A stretch of DNA of 52,918 nucleotides, from NCBI GenBank assembly GCA_025935755.1, contig JAICUQ010000005.1, positions 1 to 52,918 of the forward strand, in the 5' to 3' direction. Position 1 is the first letter of the stretch. The number at the start of each line of letters is the position of its first letter. Shown here piece after piece: positions 15,513 to 23,095 of this stretch. The notes under the pieces are model-generated. The model saw only the letters and a program-made list of their open reading frames with translations, did no database searches and was not told the origin of the DNA. The translations under genes and the position numbers were made by a program. The stretch comes from Chthoniobacterales bacterium (GTDB lineage Bacteria > Verrucomicrobiota > Verrucomicrobiia > Chthoniobacterales > UBA10450).

Positions 15513-16287
15513 TTATCCCGAATATGCGCGCGGCGTTCGCGTGCATGACTAACTCGCGCTCGGCTGGTTCCATCTCAAGCGCCTGCACCGCTCCCAAATA
15601 CTCCCTCTGTGAGTACAATGGATAATCCGTGCCGAACAAAAACTTTTGGTACGAATACAGAAAAACCCGCACCTGTTCCATGCGTTGTTTGAATACCTTT
15701 ACGTCATGAGCAGTGATCGGCATGTTTTCCGCGAAGAATGCTGACATGTCAGCAAAGACATTTTGATTTTTCGCCAGGACGGCCGCGCAATCGATCAACC
15801 ACGGGTTGCCCATGTGCGCCATCACGATGTTGAGATTTGGGAAACATGTCGCTACTCGATCAACCTGTAACGGGTGCGAATATTCCAGCAAACCAGTGCT
15901 GCCGGCTTCGAGAACGCCTGTGTGAAACATGATCGGCACGTCGTGCTGTTCGCAATACTCGTATAGCTGGTGAAGCCGCTCGTCGTTAGCCGAATACTCC
16001 TCGTACCCTAGATAAAACTTCAATCCTACGACTCTCTCCTCCTGAAGAAGTCGGGTAAGCTCCTCGACGTACTTCAGCTCGACGGTTTTTGAAAAGACGC
16101 AATTTACCAGCGCCCACAGTCTATCCGACCGGCTGACCGCATCGAGTACTTGAACCACATTGGAAACGTCTCCGGGAAGCGTCTCGGCAATCACGATCGA
16201 CGCGTCGATTCCTGCTTCATCCATCGATTGAAGCAATTTGTCTGCGTCACCGTCATCATCGAGATGGGTATGGCAATCGATCACCAT
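15502..16287 (-). CDS. Metal-dependent hydrolase, amidohydrolase-2 family
   Basis: A 261-residue TIM-barrel hydrolase. The HxH metal motif is VIDCHTHLD (His6, His8). Further ligands are the His in IMFHTGVLE (about residue 140), HMGNPW (about 176) and the Asp in LFGTDYPL (about 228). This is the pattern of amidohydrolase-2 enzymes such as uronate isomerase-like and decarboxylase-type proteins. The substrate is unknown. It faces the ATP-grasp gene tail to tail with 11 bp overlap. A degenerate repeat copy (16301-16325) sits just upstream of the start. Confidence 0.88.
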   Translation of the reverse strand: MVIDCHTHLDDDGDADKLLQSMDEAGIDASIVIAETLPGDVSNVVQVLDAVSRSDRLWALVNCVFSKTVELKYVEELTRLLQEERVVGLKFYLGYEEYSANDERLHQLYEYCEQHDVPIMFHTGVLEAGSTGLLEYSHPLQVDRVATCFPNLNIVMAHMGNPWLIDCAAVLAKNQNVFADMSAFFAENMPITAHDVKVFKQRMEQVRVFLYSYQKFLFGTDYPLYSQREYLGAVQALEMEPAERELVMHANAARIFGITTS

Positions 16288-16476
16288 CGGTTTACTAAAG
16301 GCCTGCCGTGCACCTCTTCAACGTGGTTTTCATGCTCAACTCATTTTGCCTAACGATCAGTGGCGCGGCGGCACCCGCGCGAGAGAGCTGATTTGGACGA
16401 TCGTTGAGAATCTGCGGTGGGTAGCACCTTCCGGTTATCGATAGATACAGGAGAGACCGGCGTGAAGCGGAATCGG

Positions 16477-17112
16477 TCAATAGTTTGCCAGTCTCGTTAG
16501 GTGATACTTTCGCCGCGGCGCTTCTGATAATCCCAGCCTTTCAGAGATGTCGGAGCTGTGCGTGGCCTTACCAGAAGGCCATTCTTTTGCAGGTATGGCA
16601 CTTCTCTTACGGATTCCAACGGTTTTGGTGTGGTTATCGTTTACCACCCGGCCTGAATCGGCATCGATAAATTGAAACATCGTCTGGATCTCCGAGCGGG
16701 AAAGGAGGGCGCGCTTTTTCTTCTGCTCTTGAAGCAACCCTGTAAGTTCGTCGTTCCAGCCTCGTTTGCGCATGAATTCATTCCACATATGAATCTCGCC
16801 TTCGGAGCGCCGGTGACCCATCCCGAAACACGACTGCAAAATCGCCTCGTCTGTGAGCCCCTGGTTCGCGTAACTGACCAACAACTCGTAAGTAACTCCT
16901 AAAAACATCGCGCACTTTTGATCGAAATCCTTTTCGAAGTCCTCGACATGTCCAGGAGGTAATTCGCCTCGAGCGATACTACGAATTTTGTCGAGCATTC
17001 GACCGAAATAGACCAAGCCGCATGTCTGTTCGTACGGACTGCGAAGACCTGGTCTCTTTGCCCCACCCTGATTCACAGTTTTGTTAGGGACTTCCTTAAG
17101 GAATCCTGCCAT
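16477..17112 (-). CDS. DUF5069 domain protein with C-terminal extension
   Basis: A 211-residue protein. The DUF5069 core covers about residues 24-155: LRSPYEQTCGLVYFGRMLDK, IRSIARGELPPGHVEDF, FLGVTYELL, DEAILQSCF and IHMWNEFMRKRGWNDE. Members are cytosolic proteins of unknown function found mainly in Verrucomicrobia and Planctomycetes. Family members usually end near the FIDADSGR segment, but here the frame continues about 55 residues, rich in Arg/Lys/Ser. That tail could be real or result from a lost stop. Confidence 0.85.
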   Translation of the reverse strand: MAGFLKEVPNKTVNQGGAKRPGLRSPYEQTCGLVYFGRMLDKIRSIARGELPPGHVEDFEKDFDQKCAMFLGVTYELLVSYANQGLTDEAILQSCFGMGHRRSEGEIHMWNEFMRKRGWNDELTGLLQEQKKKRALLSRSEIQTMFQFIDADSGRVVNDNHTKTVGIRKRSAIPAKEWPSGKATHSSDISERLGLSEAPRRKYHLTRLANY

Positions 17113-18049
17113 TGGCTGTCAAGAACGTTTTCGCGCCGGGTGTCAACGGGACCGCATCAAAATAACGGCGGCGACGCTCGCGCGCCGCCGCCTGGATTGA
17201 AGGTTCTGCTTGCCTCGGCAGGCGTCGATCCGGTTCTACCAAGGAAGCGGACAGACAATCGAAGTTACCACTCCCGTACCCGGGTGAGCAGGATCTCCGT
17301 CGTAGCCGGAATCGGTTTGGACAATTACCATCATGGGCACGTCACCGGTGATCGGCGAGCGCGACTGCTTTATCGAGCTCGACACCATAACTATAGCGAG
17401 ATTTCATTTCACTCATTACGCCATTCAGCGGTGACGATGCTGAAAGCCGTTGTCGCCGTTCAGAGGTGTACTGCAGGAAAACCGGTGAGATCTTATGAGG
17501 AAAAATTGTGCGTGACCGAACACAACGTCCAGCATGACACCATTCCACCTTGCGCCCGTGCTTGTCCCAACGAGCGACCACGACGCGATAAAAAAATCCG
17601 CCCGCCGATTTTCACCAGTGGGCGGAAACTTGTTTAACGTTTCGAGTCTTGGATTACGAACCAGAAGGCCGAGCAGATCATACTGCGGAGAACCGGTGAA
17701 ATCTTCGCGTAAGGATGAGTGTGCTCCGGTCGATCTTTTTACCCATGTAAATAACGCGGTCTCTGGGGCGCGCCGATTCGGCGGGCGTGGTTCGGAGCTT
17801 CCCCGAGCCACAGCGTTGCGAGCTTTTCACTTCTTTTGCGAGGGCCAGCTAATCCGGGAAGGCCACGGGACCTCAGCTCTTTTCGGCCCTACGGGCGCGC
17901 TCAGTGTTGTCTTCTCGATGTCAGAAAACGCGCGTTGATCTCCCGTTTTTTGAGTCGTCACACGTTGTTCTTGCGTTCGAGTGCCGGATAGGTTGCGAAG
18001 ACGGGACAGCGGCCACAGGCTTGGTCTTAGAAGTGGCAGAAGCTCGGCC
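17113..18049. other. 937-bp gene-poor gap with repeats and decayed coding traces
   Basis: No convincing intact gene. It holds a GC-rich hairpin (CGGCGGCG 17166-17173 with CGCCGCCG 17183-17190). A minus-strand 50-codon stretch at 17236-17388 reads like the end of an exported protein (GYDGDPAHPGTGVVTSIVC). A repeat copy lies at 17455-17515, related to 18689-18747, and a shorter relative at 17680-17715. There is also a minus-strand terminator-like hairpin: TCCGCCC 17597-17603, GGGCGGA 17620-17626, with seven T on the minus strand. The region looks like eroded former gene space. Confidence 0.6.
17455..17515 (+). repeat. Dispersed repeat, copy 1 (GTTCAGAGGTGTACTGCAG)
   Basis: The first 22 bases are identical to 18689-18710, and the following 35 align imperfectly (CCGGTGAGATCTTATGAGG here, CCGGGGAAATCTTACGCGGG there). 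A third, weaker match lies at 17680-17715, and an inverted one at about 16301-16325. Confidence 0.65.
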
Positions 18050-18589
18050 CTATTCGCAGGGCGGGATTTCTTCCAAGTGCGATCGGCCACTATTTCCCTC
18101 GCAGCGCGGTCCGTTAACGAAAATGGTGCTGTTGTAATTTGCGTAGCAGGGCGGGACCACCGCGGCAAAGTTTATCACTACCGGCTCGGTTCCGTAGTTG
18201 AATACACGGTGCACACGGCCAGGCGTTTCAGAGAAGGCACTGCCAGCGGGTAATACCTTGAGCGCTGTCCCGCACCCTTCATCTTCAGTGAGGGTTCCGC
18301 TGACGATTACGCCCCAAATCGGCCCCGGGTGGAAATGCCAGGGAAAGGATTCTCCCGCGGCGAAGGTGACCTGAAACATCGAGACGATCTTGCCGCTTGG
18401 GAGCGTGCCTTCGCCGAACGGAACGAAATCGAATGCGCTGGCGATATTCGCGGAGAGCAGGCCCAGCGTTAAAAGGAGAGTTCCGTAGAACGCCAGCTTG
18501 GGTTTCGCGGTTATCCGTCCAAAGGCCGGTTTTACAGTTTGGATCTCGCTCTGGTTATTTATCGATGTGTTTGGGTTGTTTGCTTTCAT
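18050..18589 (-). CDS. Secreted or membrane-anchored single-domain cupin
   Basis: A 179-residue protein. A long N-terminal arm precedes a hydrophobic segment (LAFYGTLLLTLGLLSANIAS, about 33-52) ending in ASA. This fits a signal peptide with an extended n-region or a membrane anchor. The cupin barrel follows: motif 1 is WHFHPGPIWGVIVSGTLTED with metal-binding His and Glu equivalents, and motif 2 is GRVHRVFNYGTEPVV. A Shine-Dalgarno AGGAAG lies before the ATG at 18589. The physiological substrate is unknown; such cupins often carry metal or bind small organic ligands. Confidence 0.82.
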   Translation of the reverse strand: MKANNPNTSINNQSEIQTVKPAFGRITAKPKLAFYGTLLLTLGLLSANIASAFDFVPFGEGTLPSGKIVSMFQVTFAAGESFPWHFHPGPIWGVIVSGTLTEDEGCGTALKVLPAGSAFSETPGRVHRVFNYGTEPVVINFAAVVPPCYANYNSTIFVNGPRCEGNSGRSHLEEIPPCE

Positions 18590-18602
18590 CGGTGCTTCCT
18601 AA

Positions 18603-18621
18603 ACAGGTGAAGATCACCTGT
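18603..18621 (-). promoter_or_regulatory. Palindromic operator-like site in the cupin leader
   Basis: ACAGGTGA-aga-TCACCTGT is a perfect 8-bp inverted repeat with a 3-nt spacer, 13 bases before the cupin start codon and just upstream of its AGGAAG ribosome site. It could be a repressor operator or an RNA hairpin that controls translation. A run rich in A (minus strand) precedes it. Confidence 0.5.
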
Positions 18622-18688
18622 GTTTTGTTTTCCTTTTGTTTCTTGTTTTGCGCCTCCTATGACTTCTCACCATAAGAAGTCATTTTTG

Positions 18689-18747
18689 GCCGTTCAGAGG
18701 TGTACTGCAGAAAATCCGGGGAAATCTTACGCGGGAAGTTTGTGGTT
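18689..18747 (+). repeat. Dispersed repeat, copy 2
   Basis: Begins with the same 22 bases as 17455-17476 and continues with an imperfect match for about 35 bases. It is followed by CCGCGGATGTCGCGGATATT, leading into the MITE-like element at 18784. Together with that element it fills most of 18590-18931, where no gene is seen. Confidence 0.65.
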
Positions 18748-18783
18748 TTTTCTAAACCGCGGATGTCGCGGATATTCCGGAGC

Positions 18784-18926
18784 GGGGAGCGCATGCGCTC
18801 ACCCATGCTGATTGTGGCGCCCCCGCCGCAACATGCTTTGTGCGGAGAAGATGTCTGGTGTTCTGCGAAAAAACGTTCGCGATCGCGAGGGCACGATCGC
18901 CAGCACGCTAGGCGCGTGCGCTCCCC
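18784..18926. mobile_element. MITE-like element with 10-bp terminal inverted repeats
   Basis: The ends are GGGGAGCGCA (18784-18793) and TGCGCTCCCC (18917-18926), a perfect inverted pair 143 bp apart overall. The pentamer GGAGC flanks both sides directly (18779-18783 and 18927-18931), as a target-site duplication would. The interior has GATCGC-type palindromes and no ORF. The right copy of GGAGC ends one base before the kinase stop codon at 18932. No transposase is nearby, so mobilisation in trans would be needed. Confidence 0.6.
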
Positions 18927-18931
18927 GGAGC

Positions 18932-21805
18932 TTATTTCATCGCGACCGGCTGCTTGGCTTCTTCGAGGAGGTTTTCGAAGCGCGGATCGCCACGAAGCGG
19001 ATCCCAGAACGGCAGCAGTTTCAGGTTGCCATAGCTAAGGTCGCTCGGGCGGCGGATGATACTGGCAAGCTGGTCGAGGGCGAGATCTTTATCGCCAACC
19101 CAGGCAGCGATCACTGCTAAATACTCGGCCACGACCACGCCCTCGAGCGCGTCCTTTTCCAGAGGAAGAAGTTCGGACGCACGCCGGCCTTCGCGCATCG
19201 CTTCTTCTTTGCGTCCAAGTCCTGCGTCGATTAAACCAAGGAAAACAAGCTCCTGGGCGATACCGGGTTGAGCCTGCACAATTTTCTCTTGTTCCGCGCG
19301 TGCGGCAGTGAACGCGGCCCGCGCCTTGCCAGCGTCGTTTGCCATGCGAGCGAGAACGCCTTCGATAAACGGACGATTGAAGTGTACGCTGTCGCCCAAA
19401 GAAATTGGCGGACGATTGAAGTCGACACTGTCGCCAAAGGAAATTGGATTCTCGCCTATGGCGACTAAGCCATTTTTGGCAGTTGCAACATTCCGTTCGA
19501 CGAGTGCGCAGCCAAGCCAGTAATTGGGCCAATACGGGAGAGCACTAGGATTTGTGGCCCGAATCGAATCGATCAGTTGGTGCAACGGCCGGATATCCGC
19601 TTTCTCAGCGTAATCAACGTACGCTAGGTCAACTTTCGCCTGAATATTGCTCGGCTCGACGGCCAATAACCGATTCAACGCCGATCGTTCCTTAGCATAC
19701 CGTCTGAGCCACCAGTAATTTATCCCAACGCAATTCGCCAACTCCCGATCGCGCGGGTTGAGATCAAACGCGTGCTCAAAATTTCGCGTGCTCTCTTCCC
19801 AACCTCCTTGACGCCTTTGGATAGCACCCATCAGATTGAATACCCGCGCGTCATTGGGCAGGGTTTGTCGGGCAATGTCCAGTTCGGCCAGCGCACCATC
19901 ATAATCGAGATGGCCCCAATAAAGATTTTGTGCACGAGCCAGGTGCGTTTCGCCCGCATCAGGACGAAGGATGGTTGCTGATTGGATGGCTGCTTCGGCC
20001 AACGCCAGGCGCGCGGAAATATGGTCTAAGCGATCCCAATAAAACCAGTCATGGATGTACGCGAGCTGGCAATAAGCATCAAAAAACAATGGATCACGCG
20101 CCACGGCCTGATTCAGCAGATCGACCGCCTCAAGTAAGTCCGCTTTCCCAGTGAGGCTGTTGTCCGAGCTCAGAACAAGATTGTTTGCTCGGCTGTAGAG
20201 ATCGAAAGCTGTGACATCGGCAGTTGGCTTTCTCTCGAGAGCCAGTTTCTCAGGACCCGAGATTTTCGTGTGGAGCTGCTCAGCAACTTTTTGTGCAATC
20301 TCGCTTTGGATTGCGAACATATCATGCAAATCACGATCGTATTCTTCCGCCCATACGTGAGTGTTGGTGCGGGTGTCAATTAACTGCGCATTCAAATGAA
20401 TCCTGGCTCCGTCCCGGCGGACGCTTCCTTCCAATACGTGCGAGACACGAAGCGCATTACCGATCTCCCGCGCGTTCTGCTTGGCCCGATATTGCAGAAC
20501 GCTTGTGCGGCTTATCACTTTGAGGTCGGCGATTTTCGCCAGCTTAGTGAGAATGTCGTCCTGCACGCCGTCGGCAAAGAACACCTGCTCTTTGTCCTCG
20601 CTCAAATTTTCAAATGGTAGCACAGCAATGCCGGTCGTAATCGGGTTCTGCGTTAGTTTGCTGTTCCAAACGATCCAACCGACAGCGACTGCCAGCGCTG
20701 CTAATGATGCAGCTAATACCGCGCTGGTGGGATTTCTACGCGCCCATTTCTTTCCTCGTGTGATGATTCCAGCGTGTCGAGCCACGATCGGTTCATGCTT
20801 TAGCCAACGTTCCAGATCTTCAACCAGCGCGAGAGCAGACGAGTAACGGCGCTGTGGATCTTTCTCGAGACACTTCATACAAATCGTCGAGAGATCGTGA
20901 TCTATCTTCGGATTCCACGCCCGCGGTGGCCTCGCCTCAGTATCCAGCAATAGCTTAATTGTTTCGTAGGTTGTTCCGCCAGCAAAAGGCGGATGACCAG
21001 TGAGCAACTGGTAGAGGACTGCGCCCAGCGCATATACGTCTGTCGCTGCTGTTAGTGCCGCGTTATTTCCTACAGCTTGTTCAGGTGCCATGTAGCTCGG
21101 CGTGCCCAGCACTTCTATCGTGCTTGTGAGGGTGCTCTCAGTCTCGATCAATCGCGCGAGTCCGAAGTCAGTTAGATGCGGTTCACCTTTTTGATCGAGC
21201 AGAATGTTTCCCGGTTTAATATCGCGATGCAAAATGCCGTGCTCGTGCGCGTAATGAACAGTTCGCGCTACCTTCGCGATTAGTTCGACTGCGTGTCGGA
21301 TTGGCATTGGCTCACGCTTGACCACTGCGTCAAGTTGGCCGCCTTCGATGAACTTCATGCTGAAGTAGCACGAACCATCGCGCTCGCCGATTTCGTGAAT
21401 CGGAACAATGGATGGATGCTCGAGGCTGGCGGCGGCTTCGGCTTCGCGGCGAAAACGTTTCAGGTGCGATTCGGTTGCCCACTGGCCGAGGCCAATCACC
21501 TTGAGTGCAATAGTGCGGTTCAGACTTTTCTGCCGGGCTCGATAAACCACGCCCTGACCGCCACGGCCGATTTCTTCCTGGACTTCGTAATCGCCAAAAT
21601 CTGTCATCGTCCGCGCGGACTTCGGCGTGCGCCCTTCGCCTTTAAGTTGGGCGGTGGACACTGGACGTTGAGCGTTCGACGTTTGCACTTCCTCTGCCAG
21701 AAGATTAAGACCTGTCTCGAGTTGGCAAGCTGGGCAGCCTCCCTGTCGCGCGTCGACGGGAATCTTTGCCCCGCATTTTTCGCAAACGCTGCTGACCGTC
21801 GTCAT
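18932..21805 (-). CDS. Ser/Thr protein kinase with zinc ribbon, TolB-like domain and TPR repeats
   Basis: A 957-residue membrane kinase. An N-terminal zinc ribbon has Cys8, 11, 24 and 27. The PknB-like kinase domain has the glycine loop GRGGQGVVY (80-88), Lys102, HRDIKPGN (193-200), DFG (213-215) and YMAPEQA. A single helix (about 375-397) is followed by a TolB-like/FlgO-type domain (IAVLPFENLSEDKEQVFFAD ... LKVISRTSV) and then TPR repeats to the C-terminus. The kinase is probably cytoplasmic with a periplasmic sensor part. It directly follows the sigma gene at 21864, giving a sigma-kinase operon. An upstream TTG (21850) would add 15 residues. A 39-bp duplication lies inside the TPR region. 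Confidence 0.92.
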   Translation of the reverse strand: MTTVSSVCEKCGAKIPVDARQGGCPACQLETGLNLLAEEVQTSNAQRPVSTAQLKGEGRTPKSARTMTDFGDYEVQEEIGRGGQGVVYRARQKSLNRTIALKVIGLGQWATESHLKRFRREAEAAASLEHPSIVPIHEIGERDGSCYFSMKFIEGGQLDAVVKREPMPIRHAVELIAKVARTVHYAHEHGILHRDIKPGNILLDQKGEPHLTDFGLARLIETESTLTSTIEVLGTPSYMAPEQAVGNNAALTAATDVYALGAVLYQLLTGHPPFAGGTTYETIKLLLDTEARPPRAWNPKIDHDLSTICMKCLEKDPQRRYSSALALVEDLERWLKHEPIVARHAGIITRGKKWARRNPTSAVLAASLAALAVAVGWIVWNSKLTQNPITTGIAVLPFENLSEDKEQVFFADGVQDDILTKLAKIADLKVISRTSVLQYRAKQNAREIGNALRVSHVLEGSVRRDGARIHLNAQLIDTRTNTHVWAEEYDRDLHDMFAIQSEIAQKVAEQLHTKISGPEKLALERKPTADVTAFDLYSRANNLVLSSDNSLTGKADLLEAVDLLNQAVARDPLFFDAYCQLAYIHDWFYWDRLDHISARLALAEAAIQSATILRPDAGETHLARAQNLYWGHLDYDGALAELDIARQTLPNDARVFNLMGAIQRRQGGWEESTRNFEHAFDLNPRDRELANCVGINYWWLRRYAKERSALNRLLAVEPSNIQAKVDLAYVDYAEKADIRPLHQLIDSIRATNPSALPYWPNYWLGCALVERNVATAKNGLVAIGENPISFGDSVDFNRPPISLGDSVHFNRPFIEGVLARMANDAGKARAAFTAARAEQEKIVQAQPGIAQELVFLGLIDAGLGRKEEAMREGRRASELLPLEKDALEGVVVAEYLAVIAAWVGDKDLALDQLASIIRRPSDLSYGNLKLLPFWDPLRGDPRFENLLEEAKQPVAMK
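19371..19448 (-). repeat. In-frame 39-bp tandem duplication within the kinase TPR region
   Basis: Two adjacent 39-bp units (19371-19409 and 19410-19448) differ at only a few bases. They encode 13-residue repeats in tandem (ISFGDSVDFNRPP then ISLGDSVHFNRPF). The reading frame is kept. It looks like a recent slippage duplication. Confidence 0.8.
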
Positions 21806-21863
21806 CTTGCTGGCTTGGCCATTCGTCCCTTCAATAAAATAATGCAGCAAATCATGGCGAAGC

Positions 21864-22631
21864 TTACGCGCGCAACACGGTAATCAGGTGGCGCAGCTCA
21901 TCTTCGATATCGACAGCAACCGCTACCGTGTGCGCGACTTCTTCGCGCAACAGTTCCCGATAACGTTGACGAAATCGATGGAAAGCTTGGTTCACAGCAT
22001 TTTCGGTCATGCCTAACTCACGTGCGATCTCGACTTGCGAAGAGTGATCCGGGTCGTTGGTGAATGATTTCTGCAGCCGGTCAAACAACTGGATCTTGCC
22101 GGCGACACGATGCTCCTCTTCCAGTCGCGCGAGGACTTCGTTGAGTACTGTCATCGCCCAACGACGTTCGTAAATCTGGTCCGGAGTCGCTGTGTCCGCC
22201 GGTTCGAAACTGGCGTTTTCCCCGTGGTGAAATTGATCCAACGAAATCAATCGCTGGCCTTCACCGCGTTTAATTGCCATCGCACGGTTGTGCTCGTTGG
22301 TCAGGAAATGTTTCAGCGACGTGAGCAGATAAGAACGCAGGCGTCCCTTCTCCTTGCGAACGGTATCAAAATCTCGACGCTCCAGGAGCAGCGCAAAGAA
22401 ACCCTGTGTGAGATCTTTTGCCTCCTCCGGTTCGGTGCCCTGTCGCCTTACGAACGCATAAATTGGTCGCCAATAGGTGCGGCAAAGTTTTTCCAACGCC
22501 GCTTGTGCAGTCGGCGTCGGGCCTTGCGCCTCAAGGACCACGCTCCAGTGAGTGGTTGTAAACGCGACCGCTGCACGCTGTGCAGTTGGAACAATCCCAT
22601 TCCCCGTGGCCTGATTCTCATTAGCAGGCAC
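21864..22631 (-). CDS. ECF-type RNA polymerase sigma factor
   Basis: About 255 residues. Region 2 is seen as THWSVVLEAQG (entry), LCRTYWRPIYAFVRRQG, EEAKDLTQGFFALLLERRDF and RLRSYLLTSLKHFLTNEHNR. Region 4 is VEIARELGMTENAVNQAFHRF with a following basic helix RQRYRELLREEV. This subtype (TTHWSVV start) is typical of Verrucomicrobia and Planctomycetes, usually next to a Ser/Thr kinase as here. The frame is open far upstream through tRNA-Ser, but that part is not coding. GTG at 22631 is the proposed start, without a clear ribosome site. Confidence 0.9.
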   Translation of the reverse strand: MPANENQATGNGIVPTAQRAAVAFTTTHWSVVLEAQGPTPTAQAALEKLCRTYWRPIYAFVRRQGTEPEEAKDLTQGFFALLLERRDFDTVRKEKGRLRSYLLTSLKHFLTNEHNRAMAIKRGEGQRLISLDQFHHGENASFEPADTATPDQIYERRWAMTVLNEVLARLEEEHRVAGKIQLFDRLQKSFTNDPDHSSQVEIARELGMTENAVNQAFHRFRQRYRELLREEVAHTVAVAVDIEDELRHLITVLRA

Positions 22632-22758
22632 GTTTGCAATCCAAACAAGAAGTCGCGCGAGAAACAAGTCTGCAGAAGGTACCTTTTTACCCGCAGTCAG
22701 TCCCAAATCTTGACGCGGCTGGTTCGCGCGGCGCCCGCACCTATGTGGGACAGCCAGC

Positions 22759-22869
22759 ATGCCTGAGATTCCGGTGGACCACACATACGAGGGCAAGACC
22801 GTCGCTCTCCATGTCGGCGATGTGCTCGTCGTCACACTGCCGGTCAACATGCCGACCGGTCTGCACTGA
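22759..22869 (+). pseudogene. Fragment of a chagasin/I42-type cysteine protease inhibitor
   Basis: A 36-codon plus-strand frame contains GKTVALHVGDVLVVTLPVNM followed by PTG. This matches the conserved entry of I42 inhibitors (G..V.L..GD.L.V.LP.NPTTG). It stops right after the loop that contacts the protease, so the rest of the immunoglobulin-like fold is missing; no signal peptide is present. It most likely is a gene remnant in the 302-bp gap between the sigma gene and tRNA-Ser, where I see no other gene. Confidence 0.45.
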
Positions 22870-22933
22870 GCGTCGCATCGTACGACCAGAATAGCCTTAC
22901 ATGAGTTGCTCAGTTTGAGTTGGTTAAGTTCAA

Positions 22934-23021
22934 TGGCGGATGGGGGGGGATTCGAACCCCCGGTGCCTTTCGGCACACACGCTTTCCAGGCGTGCACAAT
23001 CAACCACTCTGTCACCCATCC
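22934..23021 (-). tRNA. tRNA-Ser (anticodon GGA)
   Basis: Type II tRNA on the minus strand: acceptor GGATGGG/CCCATCC, D-arm with GAGTGGTTGA, and anticodon stem-loop CACGC CTGGAAA GCGTG. A long variable arm follows (GTGCCGAAAGGCAC), then T-arm GGGGG TTCGAAT CCCCC. The anticodon is GGA. Discriminator G is followed by an encoded CCA (22934-22936). Confidence 0.96.
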
Positions 23022-23024
23022 CAG

Positions 23025-23090
23025 ACTCGTGCTCGTAATCGTGCTCCTGCTCGCGCTCGAGTCCAATCGATTACGATTACGAGCACGAGT
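23025..23090. repeat. 18-bp perfect inverted repeat between hemQ and tRNA-Ser
   Basis: ACTCGTGCTCGTAATCGT (23025-23042) and ACGATTACGAGCACGAGT (23073-23090) are perfect complements with a 30-nt spacer that repeats the CTCG theme. It starts 3 bases from the tRNA-Ser 5' end and ends 5 bases before the hemQ stop codon. There is no T-run, so it is more like a REP-type element than a normal terminator. Confidence 0.75.
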
Positions 23091-23095
23091 AGAAG

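Noticed and set aside
17140-17637. 165-codon plus-strand frame
   Set aside because: No start context and no recognisable domain; it spans repeats and a terminator hairpin.
22632-23066. N-terminal extension of the ECF sigma frame
   Set aside because: The frame runs through tRNA-Ser and the chagasin-like fragment; it is an accidental open stretch.
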